A stretch of 64,000 nt of DNA from Rhinopithecus roxellana (GCF_007565055.1 NC_044551.1:92906089-92970088); one strand, 5' to 3'. Numbered from the stretch's first letter, positions 34,931 to 46,984 are shown. A program made the numbers and translations. The notes: generated by a model not told the origin, from the letters alone.

Positions 34931-35471
34931 CTATTTTTTTATTTTATTTTTTTAAGTTCCAGGGTACATGTGCAGGTTTGTTACATAGGTAAACGTGTGC
35001 CATGGTGGTTTGCTTCACCTATCAACCCATCACCTAAGTATTAGGCCCAACATGCATTAGCTCTTTATCCTAATGCTCTCCCTGCCCTGTCCCCTGGACA
35101 GGACCCAGTGTGTGTTGTTCCCCTCCCTGTGTCCATGTGTTCTCATTGTTCAGTTCCCACTTAGAGGAGAGAACATGAGGTGTTTGGTTTTCTGTTCCTG
35201 TGTTAGTTTACTGAGGCTAATGATTTCCTGCTTCACTCAAGTCCCTGCAAAGGGCATGATCTTTTTTCTTTTTATGGCTGCATAGTAGTCTATGGTGCAT
35301 ATGTACCACATTTTCTTTATCCAGTCTATCATCAGTGGACATTTGGGTTGATTCCATGTCTTTGCTATTGCAAACAGCGCTGCAATGAACATACATGTGC
35401 ATGTGTCTTTATAACAGAATGATTTATATTCCTTTGCGTATGTACCCAATAATAGGATTGCTGGGTCAAAT
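34931..35471 (-). mobile_element. L1P 3' end, 5'-truncated
   Basis: Reverse L1 3' end: 'aagttccagggtacatgtgc', 'agtgtgtgttgttcccctcc', 'tggctgcatagtagtctatg', ending at 'ggattgctgggtcaa'. cgatctca flanks both sides (34923-34930 and 35472-35479), a short target duplication. A 70-codon reverse frame (ORF2 C-terminus with NQPKCPLMIDWIKKMWY) survives. More diverged than the L1 at 8550. Confidence 0.92.
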
Positions 35472-35559
35472 CGATCTCATCATTAACTTTGCCTTCTAAG
35501 CATGTATGTGTTCTAGGCTGAAACTTTGCCTCTCTCACTGTCTGGACTGAGAATGGAGG

Positions 35560-36068
35560 CTGAGTGATAGCAGAAACCAGAAATCTGCTTCTTTTGTGTC
35601 ACAGGGGTCTGGTGGCCTGACAGAGCCCCTCTCCTTGACAAAGCTTTAGTCAGGTTCCTATGAACCTTCTTCTCAATGAGACCTCAATCTTTGCTCTGTC
35701 CTTGCTAAGACCAGTTTTGGCAAGAATCCTGATAGTTTAGAGAGAATTCCCACCCTTGATATCTGATTCCCCTTAACATCTGATCAAATTCCTCATCCTT
35801 CACAATACTCAAGGTTATATCTGGTCCCCCAGCAAGAATCTTGTTAGATTAGCAAAGAACCATCTCCCCTTGAGGCTCCCTCTTGATAATTTTTCATCCA
35901 CTGACCCCACCCACCACTGCGTTCCTCCTTAGCTTTAAGTCCCCACTTTTCGTTGTATTCAGAAAGAAGCCCAGTTCTATAGTGAAAGATCTCTTCCTCT
36001 GTTGCAATAGTTTCTGAATAAAATCTGATTTTGCTGCTTTAACTACTGTCCAGCTCTGGTTCCCTTAC
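35560..36068 (+). repeat. Probable LTR (ERV1-like), subfamily unknown
   Basis: The 3' part shows LTR layout: 'tttaagtccccacttttcgt', then 'ctctgttgcaatagtttctg' with aataaaatctgatt, then a short R/U5-like end 'ctctggttcccttaca'. The AATAAA is about 50 bp from the end. The 5' boundary is not clear. No partner LTR or internal region follows. Confidence 0.45.
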
Positions 36069-36559
36069 ACAAGCCCCAGTCTAAAAGTTTTCCTGAAAAA
36101 GAGAAGATCAAAGACAAGGGAGAAGAGTTCTGGAAGAGACTAGAGGATAAACACAAGAGTGTATGAATACTAGTGAGAGGTGCTGATCAATATTTACTAC
36201 CCCTTAAATTTGGAGACCTAAACATCTGGAGAATGAGGGGGATTTTTCCCACTTCCCTCCAGAAAATAGACAGCTGACCTCTCTGCAACAACCTCTTGTG
36301 ACTGCAGTAGAATGAAACAAAAGAGTGGCAGGTTTGGGTACAGGGAGCCTGAGATACCACTCCTTCCTTTTGCTCCAATTCTTCCCTCAGCTTCCCTCTC
36401 AACCAGAATCCTCCTTACCTCCTATAAGCCCAGGAGGCCTTTCCTGCTAACCACAGGAACTAAGGAGGTGGTTGAGAGTTAAAAGCAAGGGGGTTTATTT
36501 CCAGGAACTGGGGGGAGGTGCACACATGTATGTTAAATCCAAAGTGATTTTTAAATACA

Positions 36560-36990
36560 TTAACAATACACAGTGTAATCTAAGTGTTAATAAGAGAAAA
36601 TAGATGGATGCAGATAAATAATGATGCCACCGCATAAATGTAGGAGTAATATTACAAATCAGAGGACAAAGATACTAGAAAGATAAGTGCTTTTCCGGCA
36701 ATTGATACCCGTGTGAAAAAAAACAGATCTCTACCTCACACTACACACAAGAAGTTGAAGACACATTTGAGAACAAATGTGAAAGGTTAAACCTAAATAT
36801 TTAAATAAGAAAATAAAGGAGAATGATACTATGAACTTCATATAAGGAAGACTTTTAGACATATAAAGAACAAAATTTAAATACTTTAAAATTTACAAGT
36901 AAAAAAAGAGACATGCCAAAAGTTGGAAGAATTTATAAGAATCTAGATACCATCAAAAATTTTAAATGCCTCCTCTATAGTTAATAATGG
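36560..36990 (+). repeat. Old L1M fragment (ORF2 region)
   Basis: Degraded L1 ORF2: 'atctctacctcacactacac', 'acatttgagaacaaatgtg', 'ggttaaacctaaa' and 'agaatttataagaatctag'. Many stops. Reads on to the matching part at 37265 after a MIR-like interruption. Confidence 0.55.
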
Positions 36991-36999
36991 TTTTCACTT

Positions 37000-37210
37000 A
37001 TGAAGCAATCCCACTGAAACACTTCACATGTCTTAAGTTATTAAAAACTCTGAAAAGTTCAACAAGGTAGGTGCTTTTATTAGGCCCTTTCTTAAGAATA
37101 AAAAGACTACAGATATTAAAGATAAAATTTTCCCAAGATCACATGAATAGCTGATATGGGACCTGCACCCAAGTGCCTTAGTTCCAGCACTCTCACTCGA
37201 AGCCAACGGT
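37000..37210 (-). repeat. MIR SINE between two L1M pieces
   Basis: 'caaggtaggtgcttttatta', 'cttaagaataaaaagactac', 'cccaagatcacatgaatagc' follow the reversed MIR order. It sits between two parts of an old L1. Confidence 0.55.
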
Positions 37211-37264
37211 AAAATGGTCCCCATTTTACAATTCACAGACCACTAACAATGTTGAACACATGCT

Positions 37265-37720
37265 AAACTTCAGGTATAACTGGGGTTATGCAGAGTGAAG
37301 CAACCAACCCATCAAACTGGCAAAGATTTAAAAGGCTAACAGGAGTTGGCACATACACGGTGAAATAGAAACTGTCATAAACTGACAGTGGGAGTATAAA
37401 ATGGGCCCAAGCATTTTCGACAACAAATGGAGAGTAATTCTTAAATTTGAAGATATACGTTCCTCTGGTTTAGCAATGTTCATGCTCCAAAAACACTCTT
37501 CCACATTTGCTCAGGACACATGCACAAGAACAGTCCTTCCTTGCTGTCTACCAATAAGAGCATGGAAACCATGTAAGTATCCATCAATCAGAGAACAGAT
37601 GAATGCATTGTGGTCTATCCATGAAGTGGAACACTACCAAGTAGGAAAAGAGGAATGAAATCTACATATACACATCAACGTGGATAAATCTCAATAACAC
37701 TGTTGAGACAAAAAAGCATC
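37265..37720 (+). repeat. Old L1M 3' ORF2 fragment
   Basis: 'tgacagtgggagtataaaat', 'acatgcacaagaacagtcct', 'atgaatgcattgtggtctat' and 'acatcaacgtggataaatct' match the C-terminal ORF2 of mammalian L1M elements in order. The 85-codon open frame at 37401-37658 is part of this relic. Confidence 0.75.
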
Positions 37721-37767
37721 TTTCTGGTATCTCTGTATCTCTGCGTATGTAGTACTATGATGCTGTG

Positions 37768-38168
37768 ACAAATAATCTTATGTGTCAATTTGACTAGGCC
37801 ACAGTATACAGATACAGTATTTGGTCAAACATTATGACAGATGTTTTTGTGAAGGCATTCTCTTAGATGAGATTAACGTTTACATCAGTCAACTTTAAGG
37901 AAGGCAGATAACCCAAAATGTGCGCGGGCCTCATCCAATCAGTTGAAGCCCTTAAGAGAAAAAGACTGCCCACCTTAGAAGTAAAGGGGATTCTGGCTGC
38001 AGACTTGAACTCTCCCTCGAGTCTCCAGCCCTGCTGACCTACCCTGCAGATTTTGGACTTGCCAAGCCTCCACTAATGCTGAGGCCAATTCCTTAAAATA
38101 AATCTCTCTCTTTTTTTGTAGACATCTTTTTGTTAGTTGTATTTCTTTGGAGAACACTGAGTAATACA
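37768..38168 (+). repeat. LTR, same type as at 7155
   Basis: 'tatgtgtcaatttgactagg', 'ctcatccaatcagttgaagc', 'gctgacctaccctgcagatt', 'gaggccaattccttaaaata' with AATAAATCTCTCTC, and the end 'tttggagaacactgagtaataca'-like text. About 400 bp, near complete. A solo LTR of an ERV type whose name I cannot give with confidence. Confidence 0.65.
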
Positions 38169-38169
38169 G

Positions 38170-41100
38170 ATGTCAAAGGTGCCAATATTTAAAACACACA
38201 AAGCAGTTCATGGGCAAACACATATGTGAATGGCGTCCTTAGAAGTATTCAAGGTAGTGTCCTGCTTAATTCTCAATATGCAGGAATAACAGTCCATATA
38301 CGACTTTTACAGTACTCTAAAGGGATGATTTGAAAAGTTTTATTAACATGCAAGAAGTGCAGGGGACAGGGTTAGACAATTCTGAGAGCTGCATTTAGAG
38401 TAAATTTCATTTTTCTAGAAAGTGAATATGCCTCCTTTTCTAGCATAAGAAGATGAGTTGATTTTCCTCAATTATAATTTGAATCACTGGACCAGTTCCA
38501 AAAAACTACACAAAAATGTTACACCAAAATAAAAACTCCACATCAGTTGATATAATAAATGCAAATTACCCATTTTCCTCAGCTGTAGTTTTTTTATTTT
38601 TATTTTGTAACAGCAAACAATTTATTTTCTTATGTGTATTATAAATTACGATGTGTTTTTCTCTTATGATTTTGGGGAAAATATGCTGTACTGATTTCTG
38701 GACCATGTCAGACATCATTCAGGTATGACACTTACATAACTCAATGCATTCTAAGTTATTAAACTACTGTAGGCAGATGCATTGCTGGAGGTTATTTGCT
38801 TTTGCATAAAATATGCCAATATTTTAAGGTGAGGTGGCATGGGAGCCACCTGCTATATATTTAAAGTCCTATGAGATTAGGATTCCAAAAGTAACACAAA
38901 CACTAAATGACACTGATGTACTGACAATCATCTACATTCATGTTCTTCTTTTTGTGCAGAAACTGCTTCTAAAATGTTTTCTAGTGTGCCTTCAAGTATT
39001 TTTTTTAAAATATGACTTGGGAAAAACAACTGCTAATTAATTTTAACACCATGTCAATTATGCTAACAAAATTCTAATTGAATTCTTGTGATGCAGATCA
39101 GTCTTTCTTTGTGTGTTGTGTGAGTGCTTGCATGGGTGTAATTATTATATAGGCTCTCAGGTGTCAGACACTTATTAACTGTATCATAAACCTATACTGG
39201 GGGCTTGTTTGTCCACAGATCTTTTGACATACTTAGCTCTGTTTTCCATAGCTTTGGACAAATTAATGGAGAGAGCACAATTTTTAAGGTACCTCAGAGG
39301 TAAACCAATAGATTCTCATAATGGAAATGCAGCATTCTAGAAAGAAGGAAGAGACTGACTGTTCCGAATTGAATTTTTTAAAGAAATGAGAGAACAGTGG
39401 ATGGGATTTATGTTACAAGGAATTAAGTTAGTTTCTTATTTCAGGCTGATTATAAGAGATTGTATGATGAGAAAAAAAAAAAAAAGAAAGAAAAAGAGAA
39501 CCAAAAAAGATTGTGTGCTGCAAGATATAAGAGGAGGCACCTTTAGGGGTGCCAAGGATGTTGTAACTTCAATTGCCGTCAAATGTGGAAACCCCGGCAG
39601 AGCACGTGTGGACATTTCAGTCCCTCAGCATACAGAATCCCCATGTGGCCTTTACCACCAACATGATCAATCTCAGTTCTGCTGTGGCCATCTCCCTGCA
39701 AGCCTTCTGCAGCCTGCCAGCCCCACCACCTGTGCTTCCAGGCCGCTATCTGCACCCCTTAGCACAGGTCTCATCAGATCCTCGTGCTGTCCTCTGCATG
39801 CATGCCTCTGAGTGCCTCAACAAGTGCCTGTTTTCTCTTTCCAGTGTCCAGAGCATCTAACACAGTACGTGACCCAATGCAGGTGACTATGGGAACAAAA
39901 TAATTCTGTCTTGTAAATTTTCACTCAGATGCTCTTAAGCACTCCTAGTCTGACCTCAGGCTCAGACTCCATATCCTAGTGGAGGAACAGCTACCGAGTA
40001 GCACAAGGGAAAACATTCTATGCTTTCTAACCAGACTGCGTATGGCATCTTCTCTTATCAAATTGGATTTGGCCAAAAGAACAACAGCTGAGCACTGGCA
40101 AAGTTATTCTTAGTATGCTCACAAAAGAGCAACTCCTCGCCTTCAAAATAGTCCTCTGCATCATGAGTACAGATGCACTCTCCTGCAGAGCCAACTGCTC
40201 AGACATCCCTATGGTATCAGTCAGACGCCTTTGGATACAAGTGACAACAACCTGAAAGATTAAACCATCAAACAGACAACAACAGCAACTGCTCTCTAGG
40301 CCCAGGGGACCTTAATCATCAGGCTTCTGTAACCTCTAAAAGAGAGGCTCAGAATGAGTCTCAGAGATCCTCTTTCCATGGTTCCCATCTAAGCTTCTCT
40401 TTTAACGTCACCTCTCATCTCTTCTAAGGCCACCTGTGGCTCCAGTTCCTCATTATTCACCACCAGAGATAAATGCAGATCATCCTTTTCGGTTCCAAGC
40501 CCTAAAGTTCCAGGGAAGAGCTCCCATGAGCTCAGCTGGTGCAAGGTGCTGAATTCTGGAGCAGTTACTGTCACCAGAAGGTGGGGCACTATGGTTGGTG
40601 ACCTCTGGAAAAATCACCAGGATCACGCAGCAACAGAAAATGGCTCCCTTTGCAACTACATGGATCCAGCATGGAGCAACACATTTTCCGGAAGACAAGG
40701 AGGTAGGATTCTGGACACATAAACTAAGGAATGTTTACTGCATGCTCCTAAAGAGTGGAGAATAGCAGCATTTTTACGTGGTTTTACAATAATGATGTGT
40801 AGCCAATTCCACTTCCCTCCCTCACCATTAGCAAAGACCCACTCTCTTACTACGTAAATCTCTAAGTAATTTAAAAGCCTTTGCATTCTCTCTTGAACTA
40901 GATTATAAACCACGTGAGAACAAAATATGTTTTTAATTATGTTTATAACTACCTATGAGGTACCTGATGGGATGTTCATTGCATAATAAGAGCTAAACTT
41001 AGCACACATATGATTGTGGGTTTCTATTTGTAGCTCACACAATGATAGTGCATTTTGTACCCACTTTCAGTTCCAATAATAAAAGCAATTGCTTGCATTT

Positions 41101-42109
41101 GACCATTTCTACCTCTACCATGACTTTTCCTCCTTTAAATACCACTTTTATATTGAGAATTACATTTCATCCATAAATGAGTGACCTCATATGAATAAAC
41201 ACCCATCATTTCATGGAATCTGCTGAACAAATGACCCTGAATGCAACTATAATTTACCTTCAGAGAGAGCTTTTATAAAGCTACAAAAGAATTATATGAA
41301 AAGATATGTTTCATAGAGAACATCTGTTTTACCCATGATTGATCCTTTTAAACGATCTCTGAAGTCAATTTGGTGCTTTGGCCTAAGTCTTGTGCTCAGA
41401 TCCCTCTGTCACATTAAAAGAGATGAAGCAAAATCTGAGTCTTTCTAAAAAAAAATCCCTGATGATTTTAACATAAAGTAACCTTAGTTGTTTATTTAAT
41501 GTCACATAGTCAAGCAGGACACACTGAGCCCCTAAGAAGGGACATGTGCTGGCAGCTGGCTTTGTGAAGTTTAATTAAACTGTTGATTTTAGCAGAGTCC
41601 TAGGGAGTTAACATACCACCTATATTGGAGTCTTCACAGATGAAATTATGCTACTGGGGAGAGAGGGAAGTCAGATACATGAAGAGAAGTGAAGAGAAGT
41701 GACGTGGATTAACCGTCTTCAAGGAATGGCGTGTTTCCTGGCTACTGCCTGGTGCTGTCCTGCCTCTCCCGTGCTCCTGACTGGGGTCCAGGTCTACCCG
41801 GGGGATTCATCCACCCATTTTGCTGTCAACTAAAGGCAACGGCCTAACCTGGGAGCCACTTCTTCCCACAAATCCATTTTCCTTCGAATGTCTCTTATTT
41901 TTGTTCATTAATAGTAAATACATTTTCCCATCATTCTAGGCTGGAAAACTTGAAGTAAATCTGAATTTCCCTCTCATTGTTTAGATTGAGTCTCCAAATG
42001 CCATTGGATTTTTCTCTGCAGTTTTTCTCCTATTCATTGGTCCCAAGTTTGATCCCGTTCCTTCATTAACATGAAGAGAATCATTTTCCCAGTTCACTGT
42101 GCCAATGTC
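38170..42109. other. Long repeat-poor, gene-free stretch
   Basis: Nearly 4 kb in which I recognise no transposable element for certain. An A-rich run lies at 39472-39510. The 40190-40700 part looks LTR- or MER-like but lacks landmarks. AT-rich homeodomain-like sites occur near 38640-39060. Open frames up to 141 codons (39386-39811) start beside the A-run and match no family known to me. Confidence 0.4.
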
Positions 42110-42470
42110 TGCCACTTCCAATTCCTTACACAATTATTCTCAGATGAGCCTCCCTCATACACACACTTGCGCATCACACTCTTCTGCTCAAAGCTCTCAG
42201 TGGTTTCCTGTTGCTTTTTGGGGGAAGGGAACTAAATTTAAAGAAAAGAAACTCTGGTCCTTTCTATCTGGTACTGACCTATCTCTCCAGATTCTTTTGC
42301 CACTCTTGCCAAACTAGCCTATTCACTTTTCTCCAAACATATCTCTAGCTTTATGACTTAGCTCCCCAAATCTCCCCAGTGCCTGATAACATGGAACAAA
42401 AAAAAAAATACCTGAAACCTGGTACAAAATAGGCAGGCAGTAAATGTCTGTGGAATGAATAAAAACATAC
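42110..42470 (+). repeat. L2 LINE 3' part
   Basis: 'cttctgctcaaagctctcag' and 'tggtttcctgttgc', then 'aaatctccccagtgcctgat', and the end 'aggcagtaaatgtctgtgga' with atgaataaa. Forward L2 3' end, with an A-run at 42400-42410. Confidence 0.65.
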
Positions 42471-42829
42471 AGACAAAACATTTACTTCCTGATGTCTTGC
42501 AAAACTGTATCTTAGCCACATTTCTCTTCAGGTTTGCATTTACCATAAATTTTTGCTTGCTATATCAACCAGCTATACAAAATTTCCCTAAATTAAAAAA
42601 AATCCACATCCTGACCTATCCACCCCATAGACCCTGTTCCTCCTTTTGAGTTTCTAGCTCAGCTCATGGCAGCACTATGTACCAATCTGCCTGTGAAAAA
42701 TAGAGACCTCACAATAATCCTTAGTTCCAAGTTCTCCTGCTTATGATTGAAGAGTTATCTGCATTGCCATGCAATAACAACAATAAAACAACAATAAAAA
42801 AATCTTACATTTATTGAGGAACTACTAAA
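42471..42829. other. Unassigned AT-rich stretch
   Basis: (CAATAA)-like words at 42775-42802. Nothing else recognised. Confidence 0.4.
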
Positions 42830-43034
42830 TTATGAGTTGTGTTGTATCTTTGCCCTGCTAAAATTCATAAATTGAAGTTCTAGTGCCCAATATCTCAGAA
42901 TGTGGCCCTTTTTGGACACAGGGCCATAGTAGATGTATTTAGTTAAGATAAGGTCATACTGGAGTAGGGTGGGCCCCCAATCCAATATTACTGGCTGGAG
43001 TCCTTCTAAAAGGAGGGAATTTGGGCCCAGACAT
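42830..43034 (+). repeat. MLT1-type LTR, left part
   Basis: 'aaaattcataaattgaagtt', 'aagataaggtcatactggag' and 'tagggtgggcccccaatcca' are MLT1 text. It is interrupted after gacat (43030-43034) by a THE1-type LTR and resumes at 43408. Confidence 0.85.
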
Positions 43035-43407
43035 TGATATGGTTTGGCTGTGTGTCCCCACCAAAATCTCATCTCCAATTGTAATCCCCATAATCCCCAC
43101 GTGTGGAGGGCGGGATGTGGCGGGAGGTGATTGGATCATGGGGGTGGTTTCTCCCATGCTGTTCTCGTGATCGTGAGTGAATTCTCACAAGATTTGATGG
43201 TTTTATAAGTGTTTGACAGTTCCTCCTTCACACAGTCTCTCTTGCCTGCCACCATGTAAGACGTACCTGCTTCCCCTTCTGCCACGATTATAAGTTTCCT
43301 GAAGCCTCCCCAGCCGTGCATAACTGTGAGTCAATTAAACCTCTGTTCTTTATAAATTACCCAGTTTGGGGCAGTTCTTTATAGCAGTGTGAAAACGGAC
43401 TAATACA
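43035..43407 (+). repeat. THE1-type solo LTR nested in MLT1, perfect TSD
   Basis: Complete 373-bp MaLR LTR from tgatatggtttggctgtgtg to gaaaacggactaataca, with canonical TG...CA ends. It has 'gattggatcatgggggtggt' and 'cttgcctgccaccatgtaag'. The 5-bp target duplication gacat lies at 43030-43034 and 43408-43412. The length and the ttggatcatggggg text favour THE1 over MST. Confidence 0.95.
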
Positions 43408-43625
43408 GACATACTCAGGGAGAATACTATGTGAAGGCTGAGTGATGTTGCCACAGCCCAGGAACTGCCAGAAGCCAGGAGAGGCCTGGAATAAACCGTT
43501 TCCAGGAGCCTTCAGAGGGAATCTGGCCCTGCCAACACCTTGATCTCAGACTTCCAGCATCCAGAGCTGTGAGACAATCAATTTCTACTGTTTAAATCCT
43601 TTGGCAGCCCTTAGAAACTCATACA
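43408..43625 (+). repeat. MLT1-type LTR, right part
   Basis: Continues the element left of the THE1 insertion: 'gccaacaccttgatctcaga', 'cttccagcatccagagctgt' and 'gagacaatcaatttctactg' in the normal MLT1 3' order. Confidence 0.85.
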
Positions 43626-43865
43626 CTAAGCACCAGCCAGTGTGCTAAAATCCTTTGCAAACTTAAGAGTTATTTAATGCTCACAACAACCCTGAAGACA
43701 TCTAGAGTTAGAGATTCATATAATTATTGTGCCATTATACAGCTGTGCAAACAAAGGCTTAGAAGTTAAGTACCTAGATCAAGGTCACTCAGATAAGCTC
43801 AGCTATTTATCAATAGCACAGCAAACCAAAACATCTGTGATTCGAAAGCCCAAGTTCATACGCAA
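43626..43865 (-). repeat. MIR SINE
   Basis: 'gctcacaacaaccctgaaga', 'tgtgccattatacagctgtg', 'ctagatcaaggtcactcaga' follow the reversed MIR order. Diverged. Confidence 0.6.
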
Positions 43866-44388
43866 TAAACTCCAGGCCTCTCCTGATACATTTCCAAGCT
43901 GGGACAATGTTATACAGGTGACCCTTATACAATTCCCGTGCATTATACTATAGAATTTCCACCTAAGATATTCCATGAGGTGTACCTTGGAAATAGAAAC
44001 TTGAACATAATTCATTTTATTTTAGGTGAGATTGTGTTCATAAAAAGATCTCCAAGGGGAACTTATTTTTATCTAATTTATCAGATGTGACATTTAAAAT
44101 AAAATAACTCATAAACAAAGCTAACATGCTCCACTGCACATTTTTACTGTTTCTTTTATAATGCAAACATGGTATTACCCTTGTTAAAAGAAATTAAAAT
44201 TGTAGCATCACATAGTGCACAAATAACAAAGACAACATTCTAAAAACATTTCATTCAAAGTTTATATTTATTCTTAATATATGTAGAGCAACTGAATGAA
44301 AAAAGCATTCAACAGCCCTGACATTCCTTTGGTATTTCAAACAGTGGACTTATGTAAACTAATAAACATAGAATACAACCACCTTTTG
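43866..44388. other. Unassigned AT-rich stretch
   Basis: No recognised element. It leads into the palindrome. Confidence 0.4.
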
Positions 44389-44476
44389 TTTAAGCATTAA
44401 CCACAGGCCAAAAAAGACTCAAAGAAATGTGGGCACATTTCTTTGAGTCTTTTTTGGCCTGTGGTTAATGCTTAAA
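44389..44476. repeat. Perfect palindrome, 43-bp arms, 2-bp spacer
   Basis: Left arm 44389-44431 and right arm 44434-44476 are exact reverse complements over all 43 positions; the spacer is GG. The arm starts tttaagcattaaccacagg, continues through a six-A run and ends gaaatgtg. The symmetry breaks on both sides at the next base (g versus t). It is not MADE1, a known palindromic mariner-derived element, and I recognise no family in it. Confidence 0.97.
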
Positions 44477-44594
44477 TATATATGTATACATATTTCCTAA
44501 GGCAGAGTTGTGAGTTGTGAGTTGTTTTACTAAATTACGTCTGTGTATTGGAAGCAATAACAGAACCAGCACAGATGAGGGCTGGTCTAGAGCA

Positions 44595-44829
44595 ACAGTT
44601 CTCAGAGTCTCAAAGTTTGGTCCAGGAACCCCAGGACTGCCTTCCGGGAACCCACAAGGTGAGGCCATTTTGCATAATTACACTAAGCCATTATTTGCTC
44701 TTTCAACTTTCTTGACATTTGCACTGAAGCTGCAGGAGCACTGGTGGGTAAAACTGGTGCTTGAGCATGAATCCAGCCAGTGACATCAACCCGTACATGT
44801 AGTCATTTTACTCTTCACTGTTACAATCT

Positions 44830-44861
<32 letters not shown>

Positions 44862-45969
44862 CCAGTTCCAATTAAGAATATCCTTGATGTAGCAGTAAAA
44901 AGGATTAATTTTATGAAATCTTGATCCTCAAATGCATGCCTTTTCAGTATTTGGGTGATAAAATGGAATACGCATAAAGCCCATCTGTTTCTGATGGTTC
45001 TCTCCTAGAAAAACACTGATGTGCTGAGTTGCGAAATGAACTAGCCACTTTTTCATGGGACATGGTTATTCAGTCTTGGGTATTTGCAAGTCTTTTTCTT
45101 GAAAAGGGAGAAAGCAAGCTCCTTGCATCATGGAAAACAACTGACCATATTTATTACCACGGATCAAGTTCGAGCTTTCATGAAAATATAGAAAGTTGGA
45201 AAACTTACATCCAACACTTTAAGCTTGAAGGTTTCTCAGTAAAGACTTTCTGATGTGATAATTAATAATATTAAGAAATATGACTTCAAAATACATTGTA
45301 TAATGAACTGTGTCAACATTTAGAAGATCTGCAAGAAAGTCAGTCCAGTACGTGCCAACATCACAGACGGTCATAAGAGATAAATTTACAACATTCAAGG
45401 TCCGATCAAGGATTTGAAGTTCCACAGTACAAAAAAGTTTATTGCTATATTTTTAAATTCCATATTTCAACTAACCTTTAAGGAACTAAAAGGGTAGAGT
45501 TTTGGTGTAGTATCAAAGAATAACCACAATGGTCTAAAAAGTTTTGAAAATGTTTCTCCCTTTTCCAACTTTGCAACTGTGTATAGCCAGATCTTCTTCA
45601 CGTACTTCAAACAAAACATATAACAACAGACAGAATACAGAGACAGATGTGAGAATGTGACTGTCTTCCACAGAGTCAGTCATTAAAGACATTTGCAAAA
45701 TTATAAAATAATGTTGTTCTTCTTATATTGGAAAAACACAGTCATCTTAAATAAAATATTTACATCAATACATAAACGGTTTATGATCATGATTCTAAAT
45801 GAATATTTAAAGGAGATATTAAATTAAGCATTTAAACATTTTTAAATTTTACTATTAAGTACAGTAAATATTAAGAGATGTAACACATAGTCAAAAGCTC
45901 TTTGAGGTCTTCCATAATTTTTAAGAGTGTAAAGGGAGGTCAGGAGGCAAAAAAGGTCAAGAACCTCTA
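44595..45969 (+). repeat. Long hAT-type DNA transposon relic
   Basis: Left end cagttctcagagtctcaaag, then 'tggtccaggaaccccaggac'; right end 'gctctttgaggtcttccata', 'ttaagagtgtaaagggaggt' and a degraded tcaagaacctc terminal repeat. The middle has 'cagacagaatacagagacag' and 'atgtgagaatgtgactgtct'. This is a familiar mammalian hAT (Tip100/Charlie-like) layout of about 1.4 kb. The transposase frame is broken; only short open pieces remain. Confidence 0.6.
44831..44860. repeat. Poly-A run, 30 A
   Basis: Uninterrupted A run inside the hAT relic, not attached to any Alu or L1 body that I can see. Confidence 0.95.
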
Positions 45970-46384
45970 TCTTAGAGAGTTTGGATAGGAGGAGTGGGGA
46001 TGACTAAGCTATGAACCAACATATTCCTGAGTTTGGATTTTATCCCAGGATGCAGAAATCTATTCCACCCACCATTGTCTAACAAATTTCCATATCTTTA
46101 GTTATTTTCACCTCAAAAAAGTGACAATAAGACAATGAAAATACCATCACCCTAATGTTGAAGTAAAAATTCGCCCCTTCAACATTGGGCTGATAGAGTA
46201 CAGCCCTGAAATGTCCTATGTCCTGTTTCTCTGCTTTCTCTTAATGACATCACATTTCAAAGTCAGTAAATTGTATATAAGGAACCATGCCACTGTAACT
46301 GCACCTAGACATTAAAACTTCATGCCCTACGAAAACGGTGACAATTTGTAAGTGACAGCAAAATCCTCAGGAAATAAATGGCTG
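45970..46384. other. Unassigned stretch
   Basis: Contains an imperfect inverted repeat (aatgttgaag near 46156 and cttcaacatt near 46177). No family recognised. Confidence 0.4.
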
Positions 46385-46396
46385 TCTTTTGTTTAG

Positions 46397-46690
46397 TTGT
46401 TTCATTTTTCTTTTGAGACAGGGTCTTGCTCTGTCACCTAGGCTGGAGGCATAATCATAGCTCACTGCAACCTCAAACTCCTGGGCTCAAGTGATCCTTC
46501 CACCTCAGCCCCCTGAGTAACTGGGACTACAGGTATGCACCACCATGCTGGGCCATTTTATGTATTTTTTTGTAGAGACAGGGTCTGGCTATGTTGCTCA
46601 GGCTGGTCTTGAACTCCTGGTCTCAAGTGATCCTCCCACCTTGGCCTCCCAAAGTTCTGGAATTACGGGTGTGAGCTGCTGCTCCCAGCC
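46397..46690 (-). mobile_element. Alu SINE (AluJ type)
   Basis: Reverse Alu: 'gagacagggtcttgctctgt', 'cataatcatagctcactgca', 'gagctgctgctcccagccat'-type end. The flanks tcttttgttta (46385) and tcttttgtttt (46692) are an imperfect target duplication. AluJ traits: acagggtct and gctcaagtgatcc. Confidence 0.93.
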
Positions 46691-46984
46691 ATCTTTTGTT
46701 TTATAAACAATGCTAAAGCTTAGGAATGAATATGTGTTAATCTGAACAGTAAAATTCCTTTTCTACTAAACCTTTTCTATTTCGCTTTTAAAATGCCTAA
46801 ATAATTGGATTATCTCTCATTCTTATTTCTCTCGTTGAGCTAGTTCTATTACTGCTATGATCTTGCTTTCTGACGATTGCATCTACAAACATGTTTCCTA
46901 AGAATTTAAGTTGTTCATGCACTGCCTGTATAGAAATGCACAGTCAGTATACAAATGTGGCTTGTAGCACGGGCTATAGCTACA

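Noticed and set aside
35237..35449. 70-codon minus-strand frame with NQPKCPLMIDWIKK
   Set aside because: It is the C-terminal ORF2 remnant of the truncated L1P element, already covered by that feature.
39386..39811. 141-codon plus-strand frame
   Set aside because: It begins by an A-rich run that encodes lysines, then continues as C/T-rich sequence without any domain.
44389..44476. Rho-independent-type terminator or microRNA hairpin
   Set aside because: Bacterial terminators do not apply here. Perfect 43-bp pairing with a 2-base loop lacks the terminal loop and bulges of a microRNA precursor. No neighbouring promoter was seen.
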